From UBA8514 sp050251415 (lineage in GTDB: Bacteria > Bacillota > Clostridia > Lachnospirales > Anaerotignaceae): a DNA stretch of 64,000 bases. Under the pieces are notes generated by a model. That model did no database searches and was not told the DNA's origin. It saw only the letters and a list, made by a program, of their open reading frames with translations. This document shows positions 40,710 through 48,553 of the stretch, one piece after another. Location of the stretch: the NCBI GenBank assembly GCA_050251415.1, contig JBFWMT010000001.1:1-64000 (forward strand). The letters are read 5' to 3'. Each line of letters opens with the position of its first letter. Position 1 is the first letter of the stretch. Both the position numbers and the translations under genes were made by a program.

Positions 40710-41861
40710 TTACCATAACCTCTTGTAAATTTCAATTAGATCTTCCTTTGTAACTTCTTTAATTGTATTGGATGGGCTTCCGCTAGTCATAGCGTCACCA
40801 GCCATTTTATCCATCAAAGCATAAAATTCATCTTTGTTAATGCCATACTCTGCTAAGGTTGGAATTTTGCAAATTTTACATATCTTAACTAATTCTTGTA
40901 AAAATGCTTTTGCAGCTTCTTCATCGGGTGTACTTTCATCTGCCGCACCAATTGCTCTTGCAATGGTAGCAAATCTATCATAACAGCCATCTAATACATA
41001 TGCCAAACATTCTTTTATTAACATAGCGTTTGAAATTCCATGTGCTACATGGAATAAAGCTCCAATTGGTCTGCTCATACCGTGAACAAGGGTTACAGAG
41101 GCATTATTAATGCAAACACCAGCTTCAAAGGCAGCTATGGACATTTCTTCTCTTGCCTTTTCATCATTGCCATCATTGTAAGCTATTGGAAGGTACTTAA
41201 AAATACGCTTAATAGCAGAAAGGGCAAACATATCTGTTAAAGTGTTTCCCTTCCTGGAAGTATAAGACTCAACAGCATGTGTTAAGGCATCCATACCAGT
41301 AGCGGCAGTAGTATTTTTAGGAGATGTTTTAGTAAATGTAGGGTCAACAATTGCCAACTTAGGCAATAATACATCTCCTTTTAAAAGCATTTTAACTTGC
41401 TTTTCTTCATCTGTAATAATTGTAAATTTAGTTGCCTCCGAGCCTGTGCCTGCAGTTGTTGGGATTAAAACCATTGGAGGTAAATCTCCTACTATTTCAC
41501 GGCCCATATAGTCTGAAAGGTTCCCTTCAAGAACAGCCATGGCAGCAATTGCCTTTACACTGTCAAGTGGGCTTCCTCCGCCTATGCCAATAAGAAAATC
41601 ACATCCTGTTTCCTTATATGCTTTAACACCAGCTTCAATCATTTTATCTGTAGGCTCGCCTACTATGTCATTAAATACTTCATATTTAATATTCCAACTA
41701 TCAAGATAATCTGTAAGTGTTTTAACCATACCTGTTTTTGTTACTATTTTACCAGTAACTATAAACGCTTTTGCTCCAAGTTTTTTTACCACTGCTTCAC
41801 TTTCTGCCAAAGCATTTGCTCCAATTAGTGTTTGTCCTGGTAATATAAATTTACATGCCAT
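40710..41861 (-). CDS. Iron-containing alcohol dehydrogenase
   Basis: 383 aa. NAD-binding DFLIGIGGGSPLDSVKAIAA and LIPTTAGTGSEATKFTIITD, then metal ligands in GMDALTHAVESYTSRKGNTL and LVHGMSRPIGALFHVAHGIS define the group III Fe-ADH family. It lies 20 bp after the GABA-aminotransferase-like gene, so the likely reaction is reduction of the semialdehyde produced there (for GABA: succinate semialdehyde to 4-hydroxybutyrate). Other aldehydes are possible. Confidence 0.85.
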   Translation of the reverse strand: MACKFILPGQTLIGANALAESEAVVKKLGAKAFIVTGKIVTKTGMVKTLTDYLDSWNIKYEVFNDIVGEPTDKMIEAGVKAYKETGCDFLIGIGGGSPLDSVKAIAAMAVLEGNLSDYMGREIVGDLPPMVLIPTTAGTGSEATKFTIITDEEKQVKMLLKGDVLLPKLAIVDPTFTKTSPKNTTAATGMDALTHAVESYTSRKGNTLTDMFALSAIKRIFKYLPIAYNDGNDEKAREEMSIAAFEAGVCINNASVTLVHGMSRPIGALFHVAHGISNAMLIKECLAYVLDGCYDRFATIARAIGAADESTPDEEAAKAFLQELVKICKICKIPTLAEYGINKDEFYALMDKMAGDAMTSGSPSNTIKEVTKEDLIEIYKRLW

Positions 41862-41881
41862 TTTACATCTTCTCCTTCATA

Positions 41882-43234
41882 TTAGATACATTCTCTTATG
41901 GCATTTTCTAATATTTCAAAGCCAGCATTTAACTGTTCATCCGTTATTACAAGCGGTGCAAGGAAACGAATAACATTTCCGCTCATGCCGGCATTCTCTA
42001 TAATTAACCCATGTTGGGCACAAATTGCCATAAGCCTGTTAACAATTTCGCCATTTGGCTCTTTTGTTGTTTTGTCTTTTACAAATTCTATGCCAATCAT
42101 GGCACCTAGTCCACGCACATCTCCAATGACTTCGTATTTGTCTTTCCATACACTAAAAGCTTCCATACATTTTTTACCTATTTGTGCAGAACGCTCCACA
42201 AGATGCTCTCTTTCCATTATCTCTAAAACCTTTAAACCTGCCGCACATGCCAAGGCATTGCCACCATAAGTTCCGCCTAGTGTACCAACCGGCACTGCGT
42301 CCATAACCTCCGTGCTGGCAATAATTGCACTTAAAGGAATTCCTCCAGCTATAGATTTTGCGGCAGTAATAATATCTGGAGCACAATCCACCTCTGCCCA
42401 ATACTGAGTTGCAAAAAATTTGCCTGTACGCCCAAAACCAGACTGAACTTCATCTGCTACCAAAAGGATTCCATTTTCGTCACAAATTTTCCGAACAGCT
42501 TTTACCCATTCAATTGGGGCAGGTATAAACCCGCCTTCTCCCTGTAAAGGTTCTAATACAATAGCCGCAACATATTCAGCGGGAGATGCATTTTCAAATA
42601 CCATTTTCAAACTCTCTATGTAAAAATCTATGGCTTCCTTCTCGGTCATCCCTGTAGGTCTGCGGTATAAATAAGGATATTCTGCACGGTAAACGCCATC
42701 AGGAAAAGGCCCCATACCAACTGCATAAGCTTTTTTTGCGGTCATTGTCATTGCAAGCATGGTTCTTCCATGAAAAGCTCCTGAAAATACAATGATATTA
42801 GGGCGTTTCGTACAACCTTTTGCAATCTTTACCGCATTCTCATTTGCTTCTGCCCCACTGTTGGCGAACATTACTTTTTTTGTGTTCCCTCTTACCGGTG
42901 CAATTGCTGCAAGCTTTTCTGCTAAACTGATATACCCTTCATGGGTTACAATATTAACCATACCATGGAAGAACTTACTGGCTTGTTCATTCACAGCCGC
43001 TACTAATTCTGGGTGTGCATGCCCCACATTAAGAACCCCTACACCTCCTACCCAATCCAAAAAAATATTTCCATCTACATCTTCTATCATAGCACCTTCA
43101 GCACGTTCTATAACGCAAGGATAAATACAACGAATTGCATTTGGAACTACATTTTTTCTACGTTCAATAATTGCCGCCGCCTTTGGTCCAGGTAATTGTT
43201 CTGTAGAAATTTTAGGTAAAGCATATTTTAACAT
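41882..43234 (-). CDS. gabT: Class III aminotransferase, 4-aminobutyrate aminotransferase-like
   Basis: 450 aa. YPCVIERAEGAMIEDVDGNI, VMFANSGAEANENAVKIAKG, FSGAFHGRTMLAMTMTAKKA, LLVADEVQSGFGRTGKFFAT and DIITAAKSIAGGIPLSAIIA (PLP Lys) closely follow GabT/PuuE enzymes. Expected reaction: GABA (or another omega-amino acid) plus 2-oxoglutarate or pyruvate to the semialdehyde. Followed by an Fe-ADH and preceded by the transporter genes, it is the core of a catabolic operon. The name is by similarity; substrate untested. Confidence 0.82.
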   Translation of the reverse strand: MLKYALPKISTEQLPGPKAAAIIERRKNVVPNAIRCIYPCVIERAEGAMIEDVDGNIFLDWVGGVGVLNVGHAHPELVAAVNEQASKFFHGMVNIVTHEGYISLAEKLAAIAPVRGNTKKVMFANSGAEANENAVKIAKGCTKRPNIIVFSGAFHGRTMLAMTMTAKKAYAVGMGPFPDGVYRAEYPYLYRRPTGMTEKEAIDFYIESLKMVFENASPAEYVAAIVLEPLQGEGGFIPAPIEWVKAVRKICDENGILLVADEVQSGFGRTGKFFATQYWAEVDCAPDIITAAKSIAGGIPLSAIIASTEVMDAVPVGTLGGTYGGNALACAAGLKVLEIMEREHLVERSAQIGKKCMEAFSVWKDKYEVIGDVRGLGAMIGIEFVKDKTTKEPNGEIVNRLMAICAQHGLIIENAGMSGNVIRFLAPLVITDEQLNAGFEILENAIRECI

Positions 43235-43259
43235 AATAATAATCTCCCTTCGTTAACTT

Positions 43260-43859
43260 TTAAGAAAATAAAATACGTACAGCTTCACATATTAAATCCA
43301 CGCTTCCTTCTATACCATAAGCGCTTACATCAAACATAACATGCTTACCCGATCGATCTCCACGACTTTTCCCTGTAACATATTCATAATAGTTATGGCG
43401 CTGATTGTCAATCCTTTTTATCATTTTTTCTGCATTTTTTTCTGTAAGGTCATAATGTTTTGCTATATGCTCAATTCTCTTTTCTAGCGGAGCATAGAAA
43501 AAAAAGTTAATTACGTTTGGATATTCTCTTAAAATGTAATCCGAGCAACGTCCAAACATGATACAAGATTCTTTTCTTTCTGCAATCTCACGTATCACAT
43601 CAGCCTGTGCAGCAATGGCTTTTTCGGAATAGAATGAGTTAGACGAACCGTACACAAATTCAGAAAATAAACGGTTTTGCTTATTTAATATTTCATCAGA
43701 TTCTTTAACAATATCTATATTAATACCTGCTTTTGATGCTGTTAAATCCACCAAATCTTTATCATAAAATGGAACCCCCAACTTGCTGGCAAGGTTACGT
43801 CCAATTTCACGTGCGTTACATCCAAACTCTCTACTTATGGTTATAATATATTTTTTCAT
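43260..43859 (-). CDS. Cytidylate kinase-like family protein
   Basis: 199 aa. KKYIITISREFGCNAREIGR (P-loop-like variant with 'S-R-E-x-G-x-x-x-x-x-I-G'), GVPFYDKDLVDLTASKAGIN, SCIMFGRCSDYILREYPNVI and RIDNQRHNYYEYVTGKSRGD are the marks of this family, which is common in Clostridia and often sits in transport operons. True CMP kinase activity is not shown. It lies between the ABC genes and the aminotransferase. Confidence 0.8.
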   Translation of the reverse strand: MKKYIITISREFGCNAREIGRNLASKLGVPFYDKDLVDLTASKAGINIDIVKESDEILNKQNRLFSEFVYGSSNSFYSEKAIAAQADVIREIAERKESCIMFGRCSDYILREYPNVINFFFYAPLEKRIEHIAKHYDLTEKNAEKMIKRIDNQRHNYYEYVTGKSRGDRSGKHVMFDVSAYGIEGSVDLICEAVRILFS

Positions 43860-43884
43860 ATTTAATTCCTCCTAAACTTAAGCT

Positions 43885-43917
43885 AAAGGAAGACGTTTTT
43901 AACTAACGTCTTCCTTT
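43885..43917 (-). terminator. Intra-operon hairpin between permease and kinase-like genes
   Basis: AAAGGAAGACGTT (43885-43897) and AACGTCTTCCTTT (43905-43917) form a 13-bp perfect stem. Read leftward, only TTTAG follows, so it may be an attenuator or an mRNA-stabilising hairpin that gives the transporter genes a higher dose than the enzymes. Confidence 0.55.
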
Positions 43918-44619
43918 ATTTAATTTTCTTTCTAAAAATCGAATTGCAAATGATAAAGGAATGCAAATAACCAAGTAAACCCCAGCCAATATTGTGTAGG
44001 ATTCAATAGTTAAAAATGTTTGTGCAGTATATGCCTTTGTCGTCATCAAAAATTCTTGTGCAGTAATATAAGCCATTAAAGAAGTATCCTTAACCATCAT
44101 TACTAAATAATTTCCGAATACTGGAACCGAGTTTCTAAATGCCTGGGGTATAACAATTCTAAACATTGCCTGATGATTAGAAAATCCTAACGCCAATGCC
44201 GCTTCTTTTTGTCCGTTATCTATAGAAATAATAGCAGAACGAATCACTTCTGATATATATGTTCCATAGTTAATGGCAAGGCCAATAATACCTGCGGTCA
44301 TAGAACCCATTGAAACCTTAAAATCTGATATACCAATAATTGCTGCAAAAATTTCTATAAACAAAGGCATTACATAATAGATGTATACCATCTGAACCAA
44401 TAATGGTGTTCCTCTAATAAATTCTTGAAAAATAATAATGACATGATTCAGTGCTTTCTTTTTTGAGACTCTTCCCAAAGCAAGAATAAAACCAAAAACA
44501 ATTGCAAATAAAAAACCTACTATAGTTGTAATAACAACAATTTGTAAGGCCTCACCTAACAATTTTGGAAGCAATTCTACTATAGCTTTAGAAAAATTTA
44601 AATTTTCAAGTACTTTCAT
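43903..44619 (-). CDS. Amino acid ABC transporter permease
   Basis: 238 aa from ATG 44619 after AGGAGGT (a GTG at 44628 lies inside that site). Five or so membrane helices, with the EAA-like loop ISIDNGQKEAALALGFSNHQ and AMFRIVIPQAFRNSVPVFGN, and FQEFIRGTPLLVQMVYIYYV, all typical of HisM/GlnP-type polar amino acid permeases. Forms the membrane part with the neighbouring ATPase and lipoprotein. Confidence 0.9.
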   Translation of the reverse strand: MKVLENLNFSKAIVELLPKLLGEALQIVVITTIVGFLFAIVFGFILALGRVSKKKALNHVIIIFQEFIRGTPLLVQMVYIYYVMPLFIEIFAAIIGISDFKVSMGSMTAGIIGLAINYGTYISEVIRSAIISIDNGQKEAALALGFSNHQAMFRIVIPQAFRNSVPVFGNYLVMMVKDTSLMAYITAQEFLMTTKAYTAQTFLTIESYTILAGVYLVICIPLSFAIRFLERKLNKGRR

Positions 44620-44638
44620 ACCTGCCACCTCCTAATTG

Positions 44639-45373
44639 TTATTTATTTAAAACACGTGCCAAAAATTCTTTAGTTCTATCATTTTTAGGATTCGTAAACA
44701 TTTCAACAGGAGAGCTGTCTTCTACTACATATCCAGAATCCATAAATATAACTCTGTCTGCAACATCCTTCGCAAAACCCATTTCATGGGTAACTACCGC
44801 CATTGTCATTCCTTCATCTGCCAATTCTCTCATTACATTTAAAACATCCCCTACTAATTCAGGGTCAAGGGCAGAGGTAGGTTCATCGAATAACATAATT
44901 CTAGGTTCCATTGCAAGTGCACGAGCAATAGCTACACGCTGTCTTTGCCCACCTGATAGTGTTTCAGGATAAACTTTTGCTTTGTCTGCAAGGCCAACCT
45001 TCTTTAAAAGTTGCATTCCTTTTTCGTGTGCTTCTTCTTTATTCTTTTTTAATATGTGTATAGGCGCATAAGTTACATTATCAATTACCGTCATAAACGG
45101 AAAAAGATTAAAATTCTGAAAACACATACCTACACTTTGCCTATAGGTTCTAACATTAAATTTATGTTTTAAAATGTTTTCTCCATTATAAATAATTTCT
45201 CCGTCTGTTGGCACTTCCAGCAAATTTAAGCATCTAAGTAGTGTACTTTTACCAGACCCAGAAGGGCCTATAAGAACAAGAACCTCACCCTCTTCAATGG
45301 AAATATTAATATTTTTTAAAACCTCAAGGTCGCCAAATTTCTTTTGTAATTTTTTAACTTCTAATAGTGGCAT
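44639..45373 (-). CDS. Amino acid ABC transporter ATP-binding protein
   Basis: 244 aa from ATG 45373 after GGAAGTGATT. Walker A LVLIGPSGSGKSTLLRCLNL, Q-loop MCFQNFNLFPFMTVIDNVTY, signature LSGGQRQRVAIARALAMEPR, Walker B IMLFDEPTSALDPELVGDVL and the H-loop VVTHEMGFAKDVADR are all intact. GlnQ/HisP type, energising polar amino acid uptake. Confidence 0.93.
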   Translation of the reverse strand: MPLLEVKKLQKKFGDLEVLKNINISIEEGEVLVLIGPSGSGKSTLLRCLNLLEVPTDGEIIYNGENILKHKFNVRTYRQSVGMCFQNFNLFPFMTVIDNVTYAPIHILKKNKEEAHEKGMQLLKKVGLADKAKVYPETLSGGQRQRVAIARALAMEPRIMLFDEPTSALDPELVGDVLNVMRELADEGMTMAVVTHEMGFAKDVADRVIFMDSGYVVEDSSPVEMFTNPKNDRTKEFLARVLNK

Positions 45374-45418
45374 TATAATCACTTCCTTTAATTTTGTAAG
45401 CAGTTACCTTAAAAATAA

Positions 45419-45602
45419 ATACTGCAGGTATTTATGAAGGAAATGCTGATTTAATGTACTCAAAATCAATTTGCAAAAAATTTGTCGTTTCATAGCATTT
45501 TATTGCATTAAATGCCCTTTACACTCCATTTTTTGCCGCTAAACCTAAATTTATTTTTTGATATTTGAATTAATCAGCATTTCCCTAGATCACCTGCAGT
45601 AT
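45419..45602. repeat. MITE-like inverted-repeat insert inside an intercistronic hairpin
   Basis: The outer arms ATACTGCAGGT (45419-45429) and ACCTGCAGTAT (45592-45602) are perfect inverses followed by TTTTT on one side. Nested inside are GGAAATGCTGATT (45439-45451) and AATCAGCATTTCC (45572-45584), also perfect inverses, with about 120 bp of non-coding AT-rich sequence between. The simplest reading is a small non-autonomous element that landed in the loop of a pre-existing hairpin between the lipoprotein and ATPase genes. Confidence 0.5.
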
Positions 45603-45621
45603 TTTTGATGTAATTTGCTAA

Positions 45622-46602
45622 TTACTCAGTCTTTGTGTTAATATCATGGGTACGTTCCTCATTTGTAATCATATGAAGCTTTGGATCTAATTTGTAATCT
45701 TCAAAAACTTTATCAATAAAACCTTCATCTCTAAGTTTAGCCACAACAGCATCTACTTCTTTCATAAACTCAATATCATCAAAATTAACTGATGGTGCAA
45801 TTCTTCCAATTGTTGATTCATCATCTGTATAATTTTCTGCCATCTTTAATCCTTTTACAGCATCTGGAGTATTTGCAAAAAGATTTTCCAGAACGGTGGA
45901 ATCAGTTAAAAATCCGTTTATCTTGCCATTTTGTAAAGCAACTATGGATTCTGACTGGTCTCCAGTTGCACGAGCTTCTTTAATTAACCCCTGTTCCTTC
46001 CAGCCTTCTACAGATGTTTGCCAAACAGTACCTGGTGTATAACCAATAACCGTTGAACTTGAGTCAAAATCTTCTATGCCATTAATTGATCCCTCAGATG
46101 GAACCAAAAGACCACCGCCCTGTGTATACCAAATTTCGCCGAAGTAAATTTTTTCTGCACGGTCTGCTCTAATATACATACAGTCAGCAATAATATCTAT
46201 TTTGTCTGAATTCAAATTTAAAATCAGTTCAGAAAAAGGAATAAGCTCCATTTGTGTCTTTTCAATGCCAAGCCTTTTTGAAACTTCTTTAATAATTTCG
46301 GCATCAACGCCTGAAAATTCTCCGGTAGCCTGGTCAATGTAAGCAAAGGGTGCATCCCCTGATGAACCAACTAATAAAGTACCTTTTTCTCTTAATTCGG
46401 TTAGCTTTTCACTTGGAACACCATCTTTAGAAAATGAATTATCATATTGTTTTTCTGCTGAAGCGGCACTACTTTCTTCTTTGGCTGGAGTTGCAGAAGC
46501 TTCCTTTTTTTCTGCACCACATCCACTTAACATTGCAATTGATAGAACTATTGATATTCCTAAAGATAACATCCTAACCTTTTTACAATTAAATTTTTTC
46601 AT
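45622..46602 (-). CDS. Amino acid ABC transporter substrate-binding lipoprotein
   Basis: 326 aa from ATG 46602 (AAGGGGGAAATGGT before it). Signal peptide ending in lipobox LSGC, an Ala/Glu/Ser linker, then a type II periplasmic-binding domain: LVGSSGDAPFAYIDQATGEF, SGVDAEIIKEVSKRLGIEKT, SDKIDIIADCMYIRADRAEK, YFGEIWYTQGGGLLVPSEGS. This is the SBP_bac_3 family that delivers polar amino acids to a GlnP/GlnQ-type transporter, encoded directly downstream. Ligand not predictable. Confidence 0.9.
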   Translation of the reverse strand: MKKFNCKKVRMLSLGISIVLSIAMLSGCGAEKKEASATPAKEESSAASAEKQYDNSFSKDGVPSEKLTELREKGTLLVGSSGDAPFAYIDQATGEFSGVDAEIIKEVSKRLGIEKTQMELIPFSELILNLNSDKIDIIADCMYIRADRAEKIYFGEIWYTQGGGLLVPSEGSINGIEDFDSSSTVIGYTPGTVWQTSVEGWKEQGLIKEARATGDQSESIVALQNGKINGFLTDSTVLENLFANTPDAVKGLKMAENYTDDESTIGRIAPSVNFDDIEFMKEVDAVVAKLRDEGFIDKVFEDYKLDPKLHMITNEERTHDINTKTE

Positions 46603-46631
46603 ACCATTTCCCCCTTTTTTTGTTAATACAA

Positions 46632-46664
46632 AAAGGAGCACAACGTAATAACGTGTGCCCCTTT
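46632..46664 (-). terminator. Terminator-like hairpin in the transporter leader
   Basis: AAAGGAGCACAACGT (46632-46646) and ACGTGTGCCCCTTT (46651-46664) pair with a short loop; read leftward the stem is followed by TTTTTGT, 30 bp before the lipoprotein start. It can end recombinase transcripts or act as an attenuator. Confidence 0.55.
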
Positions 46665-46823
46665 GCATTATTAATTTTTGCTATAATTTTTTAGTAGTAA
46701 GCAGAAAGACAAACTAGTGTGCATTCGCATAAGCTACGTCATTTATGCCTTTCTGTTGTTTACTATGTTAGTGATTCTAGCAGATGTGTTTACATTTAGC
46801 AATAGGCTAAAAAACACATTTCG

Positions 46824-46840
46824 ATGTTCACTTGCACAAT
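46824..46840. promoter_or_regulatory. Candidate PucR-type operator, copy 2
   Basis: ATGTTCACTTGCACAAT differs from the copy at 39256-39272 in two central bases. It lies about 220 bp before the lipoprotein gene, directly after the recombinase stop (46859). Confidence 0.5.
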
Positions 46841-46858
46841 TCAAAGATTTTATATGTT

Positions 46859-48310
46859 TTAAATTTTCCACCGAACCTCTGCTTTGTCGTAACCCACCAG
46901 AATTTTTTCGATGACTTCTGCGGCAACTTTTTTCTTTTCCTCAAAAGCAAGAGATTCAAAATCAAACTGTTTTTGTTGAAAATCCGTTTTATTTTCCCCG
47001 ATTTCTGCTAAGCACAAATTTTTTTCTTCTTGGAGCTTTTTTATTTTTTCATTCAAATATTGTATCGGTATATCATCACTTTGGGTAATTGCTTCAATCA
47101 ATCTGGAAATTTTCTTTTCAATTTCTAAAACCTTTTCACTTAAATCTAACTCCTTTTCCTCTGCACTATGCTCGCAAATTTGCATTTTAGGAAACATTCT
47201 TTCTATTTCTTTCTTTACTTCTAATTCCAGATATTGGATGGACACCCCAATTTTTTCATTGCAAATATGATAGTTCGTTCTTCCGCTGCATATAAGGTAT
47301 TTTTTCCCTTTAGCAAATACTATTTTTAAACTATAACCACAATTACTGCACTTTAACAAACCAGAAAGCCAAGTGTACTTACCCTTTCCCTTATTAGGAA
47401 CTTGCTTATTTTCATCAAGCTTTTCATTACATCTAAGCCAAAGTTGTGATGATATAACCCCTTCATGAAGAGAAATTGCAAAAAATTGTTTATCTTCTTG
47501 ATGATATTTTTCTCCTCCCCTATCTCGTTTTCCCACAAGCATCCCGCCGTGTATTCCGTCAAATTCTGTATATGGGCTTTTTATTTTAATTCCTTTTGTG
47601 AGTATATATGAGTACAAATCAAAATCACACCGTGCATAAATTGGGTTATGTAATATGCGAGAAACCGAAACGCTATCCCAAGCTCTTCTTTTACCGCAAG
47701 GAATTTTTTCTTCAGTCAGGCATTTTGCTATGTCCCCTAAACTTTTGCCTTCTTCCAAATATAGTGGATAAATTTTCTTTACTATTTCAACATCTTCATT
47801 TGCTTGAAGCGTGGATATCTTTTTACCGTTTAATATATCCTTTTTTATAGAAAATCCAAAGGGTGCTGGGCCTCCTACCCACGTACCATTTTGCAACCGT
47901 GCATAATAGTTATCCTTAATGCGTTCAGCTATTGTTTCCCTTTCTAACTGTGCAAAACTCATTACAATGTAAAGCATTGCTCTTCCAATAGGTGTACTGG
48001 TGTCAAACTTTTCATTTATGGATACAAATTCTACTCCATACTCTTTTAAAATTTCCCATACCGCACCAAAGTCTGCAATGGAACGGCTAAAACGGTCTAT
48101 GCGGTAAACCACAATTTTTTCTATCTTTCCAGCCCTTACTTGTTCCATCATACGCTGAAATTCGGGACGCTTAATATTTTTCCCCGAAAAGCCTTTATCA
48201 ATATAAACATTAACTGTATTATCTGTTTCAGCCTTGCATTTTTCAATTTGTGTTTCTATAGAAATGCTGTCCTTTTTATCTACCGACTGTCTGGCATAGA
48301 TAGCAACCAT
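46859..48310 (-). CDS. Large serine recombinase (island integrase)
   Basis: 483 aa. Catalytic domain: MVAIYARQSVDKKDSISIET with S9 as nucleophile, then VYIDKGFSGKNIKRPEFQRM, KIEKIVVYRIDRFSRSIADF and MSFAQLERETIAERIKDNYY. A 'recombinase' domain (VGGPAPFGFSIKK; DIAKCLTEEKIPCGKRRAWD; VSRILHNPIYAR) follows, then a zinc ribbon (LLKCSNCGYSLKIVFAKGKK with YLICSGRTNYHICNEK) and a C-terminal coiled coil. Integrases of this type act at short, different attB/attP sites with a 2-bp exchange core. The gene ends the island on the right, 240 bp from the border. Confidence 0.95.
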   Translation of the reverse strand: MVAIYARQSVDKKDSISIETQIEKCKAETDNTVNVYIDKGFSGKNIKRPEFQRMMEQVRAGKIEKIVVYRIDRFSRSIADFGAVWEILKEYGVEFVSINEKFDTSTPIGRAMLYIVMSFAQLERETIAERIKDNYYARLQNGTWVGGPAPFGFSIKKDILNGKKISTLQANEDVEIVKKIYPLYLEEGKSLGDIAKCLTEEKIPCGKRRAWDSVSVSRILHNPIYARCDFDLYSYILTKGIKIKSPYTEFDGIHGGMLVGKRDRGGEKYHQEDKQFFAISLHEGVISSQLWLRCNEKLDENKQVPNKGKGKYTWLSGLLKCSNCGYSLKIVFAKGKKYLICSGRTNYHICNEKIGVSIQYLELEVKKEIERMFPKMQICEHSAEEKELDLSEKVLEIEKKISRLIEAITQSDDIPIQYLNEKIKKLQEEKNLCLAEIGENKTDFQQKQFDFESLAFEEKKKVAAEVIEKILVGYDKAEVRWKI

Positions 48311-48438
48311 TACCTACACCTCTTGCTTTTATTTCTTTCTACTGCAAGTTTTCTACAAATTCTATGTAATGTTTCATTAATTACTTTCTCTTCTAATTCC
48401 TCATTTTCATAATTTGGTCTTATGTGTTTAATCTTCAT
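48310..48438 (-). CDS. 42-aa ORF coupled to the serine recombinase
   Basis: ATG 48438 follows AAAGGGTG by 8 bases; the stop TAA shares one base with the recombinase ATG (TAATG), so translation is coupled. The peptide is MKIKHIRPNYENEELEEKVI plus a basic end (HRICRKLAVERNKSKRCR). Small, helical and charged. By position it may be a recombination directionality factor or a regulator of the recombinase; no family recognised. Confidence 0.6.
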   Translation of the reverse strand: MKIKHIRPNYENEELEEKVINETLHRICRKLAVERNKSKRCR

Positions 48439-48535
48439 AAAATCACACCCTTTAACATTTTATGAAACAGAAAACTTTATTACCACTTTTTCACCTATTC
48501 TTGCATGTATCATCTACTGCAATATTAAAAAGCTA

Positions 48536-48553
48536 GGTTTTACATCATATCCA
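48536..48553. other. Right attachment site of the island
   Basis: Core ATCCA (plus strand, 48549-48553), identical to 31798-31802 and in the same codon phase of the split gene. GGTTTTAC (48536-48543) just inside is the inverse of GTAAAACC at the left border. Confidence 0.6.

Larger units (their letters stand above)
31798..48553. mobile_element. 16.75-kb serine-recombinase genomic island inserted in a deacetylase gene
   Basis: The borders are the two copies of TGGAT (minus strand) at 31798-31802 and 48549-48553. Outside them the two flanks join into one deacetylase frame; inside the right one is a large serine recombinase with a 42-aa partner ORF. All 17 genes inside lie on the minus strand. 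No conjugation, phage or replication genes are present, so it is a non-self-transferring integrative element. The cargo covers amine/amino acid transport and catabolism, a chemotaxis-type signalling pair and envelope proteins. Confidence 0.82.

Noticed and set aside
42174..42401. 75-aa minus-strand ORF inside the gabT-like gene
   Set aside because: Antisense-frame shadow of the aminotransferase with Gly/Arg/Cys bias and no start site.
31798..48553. Island as an integrative conjugative element or prophage
   Set aside because: No relaxase, type IV secretion, replication or structural phage genes lie between the borders.
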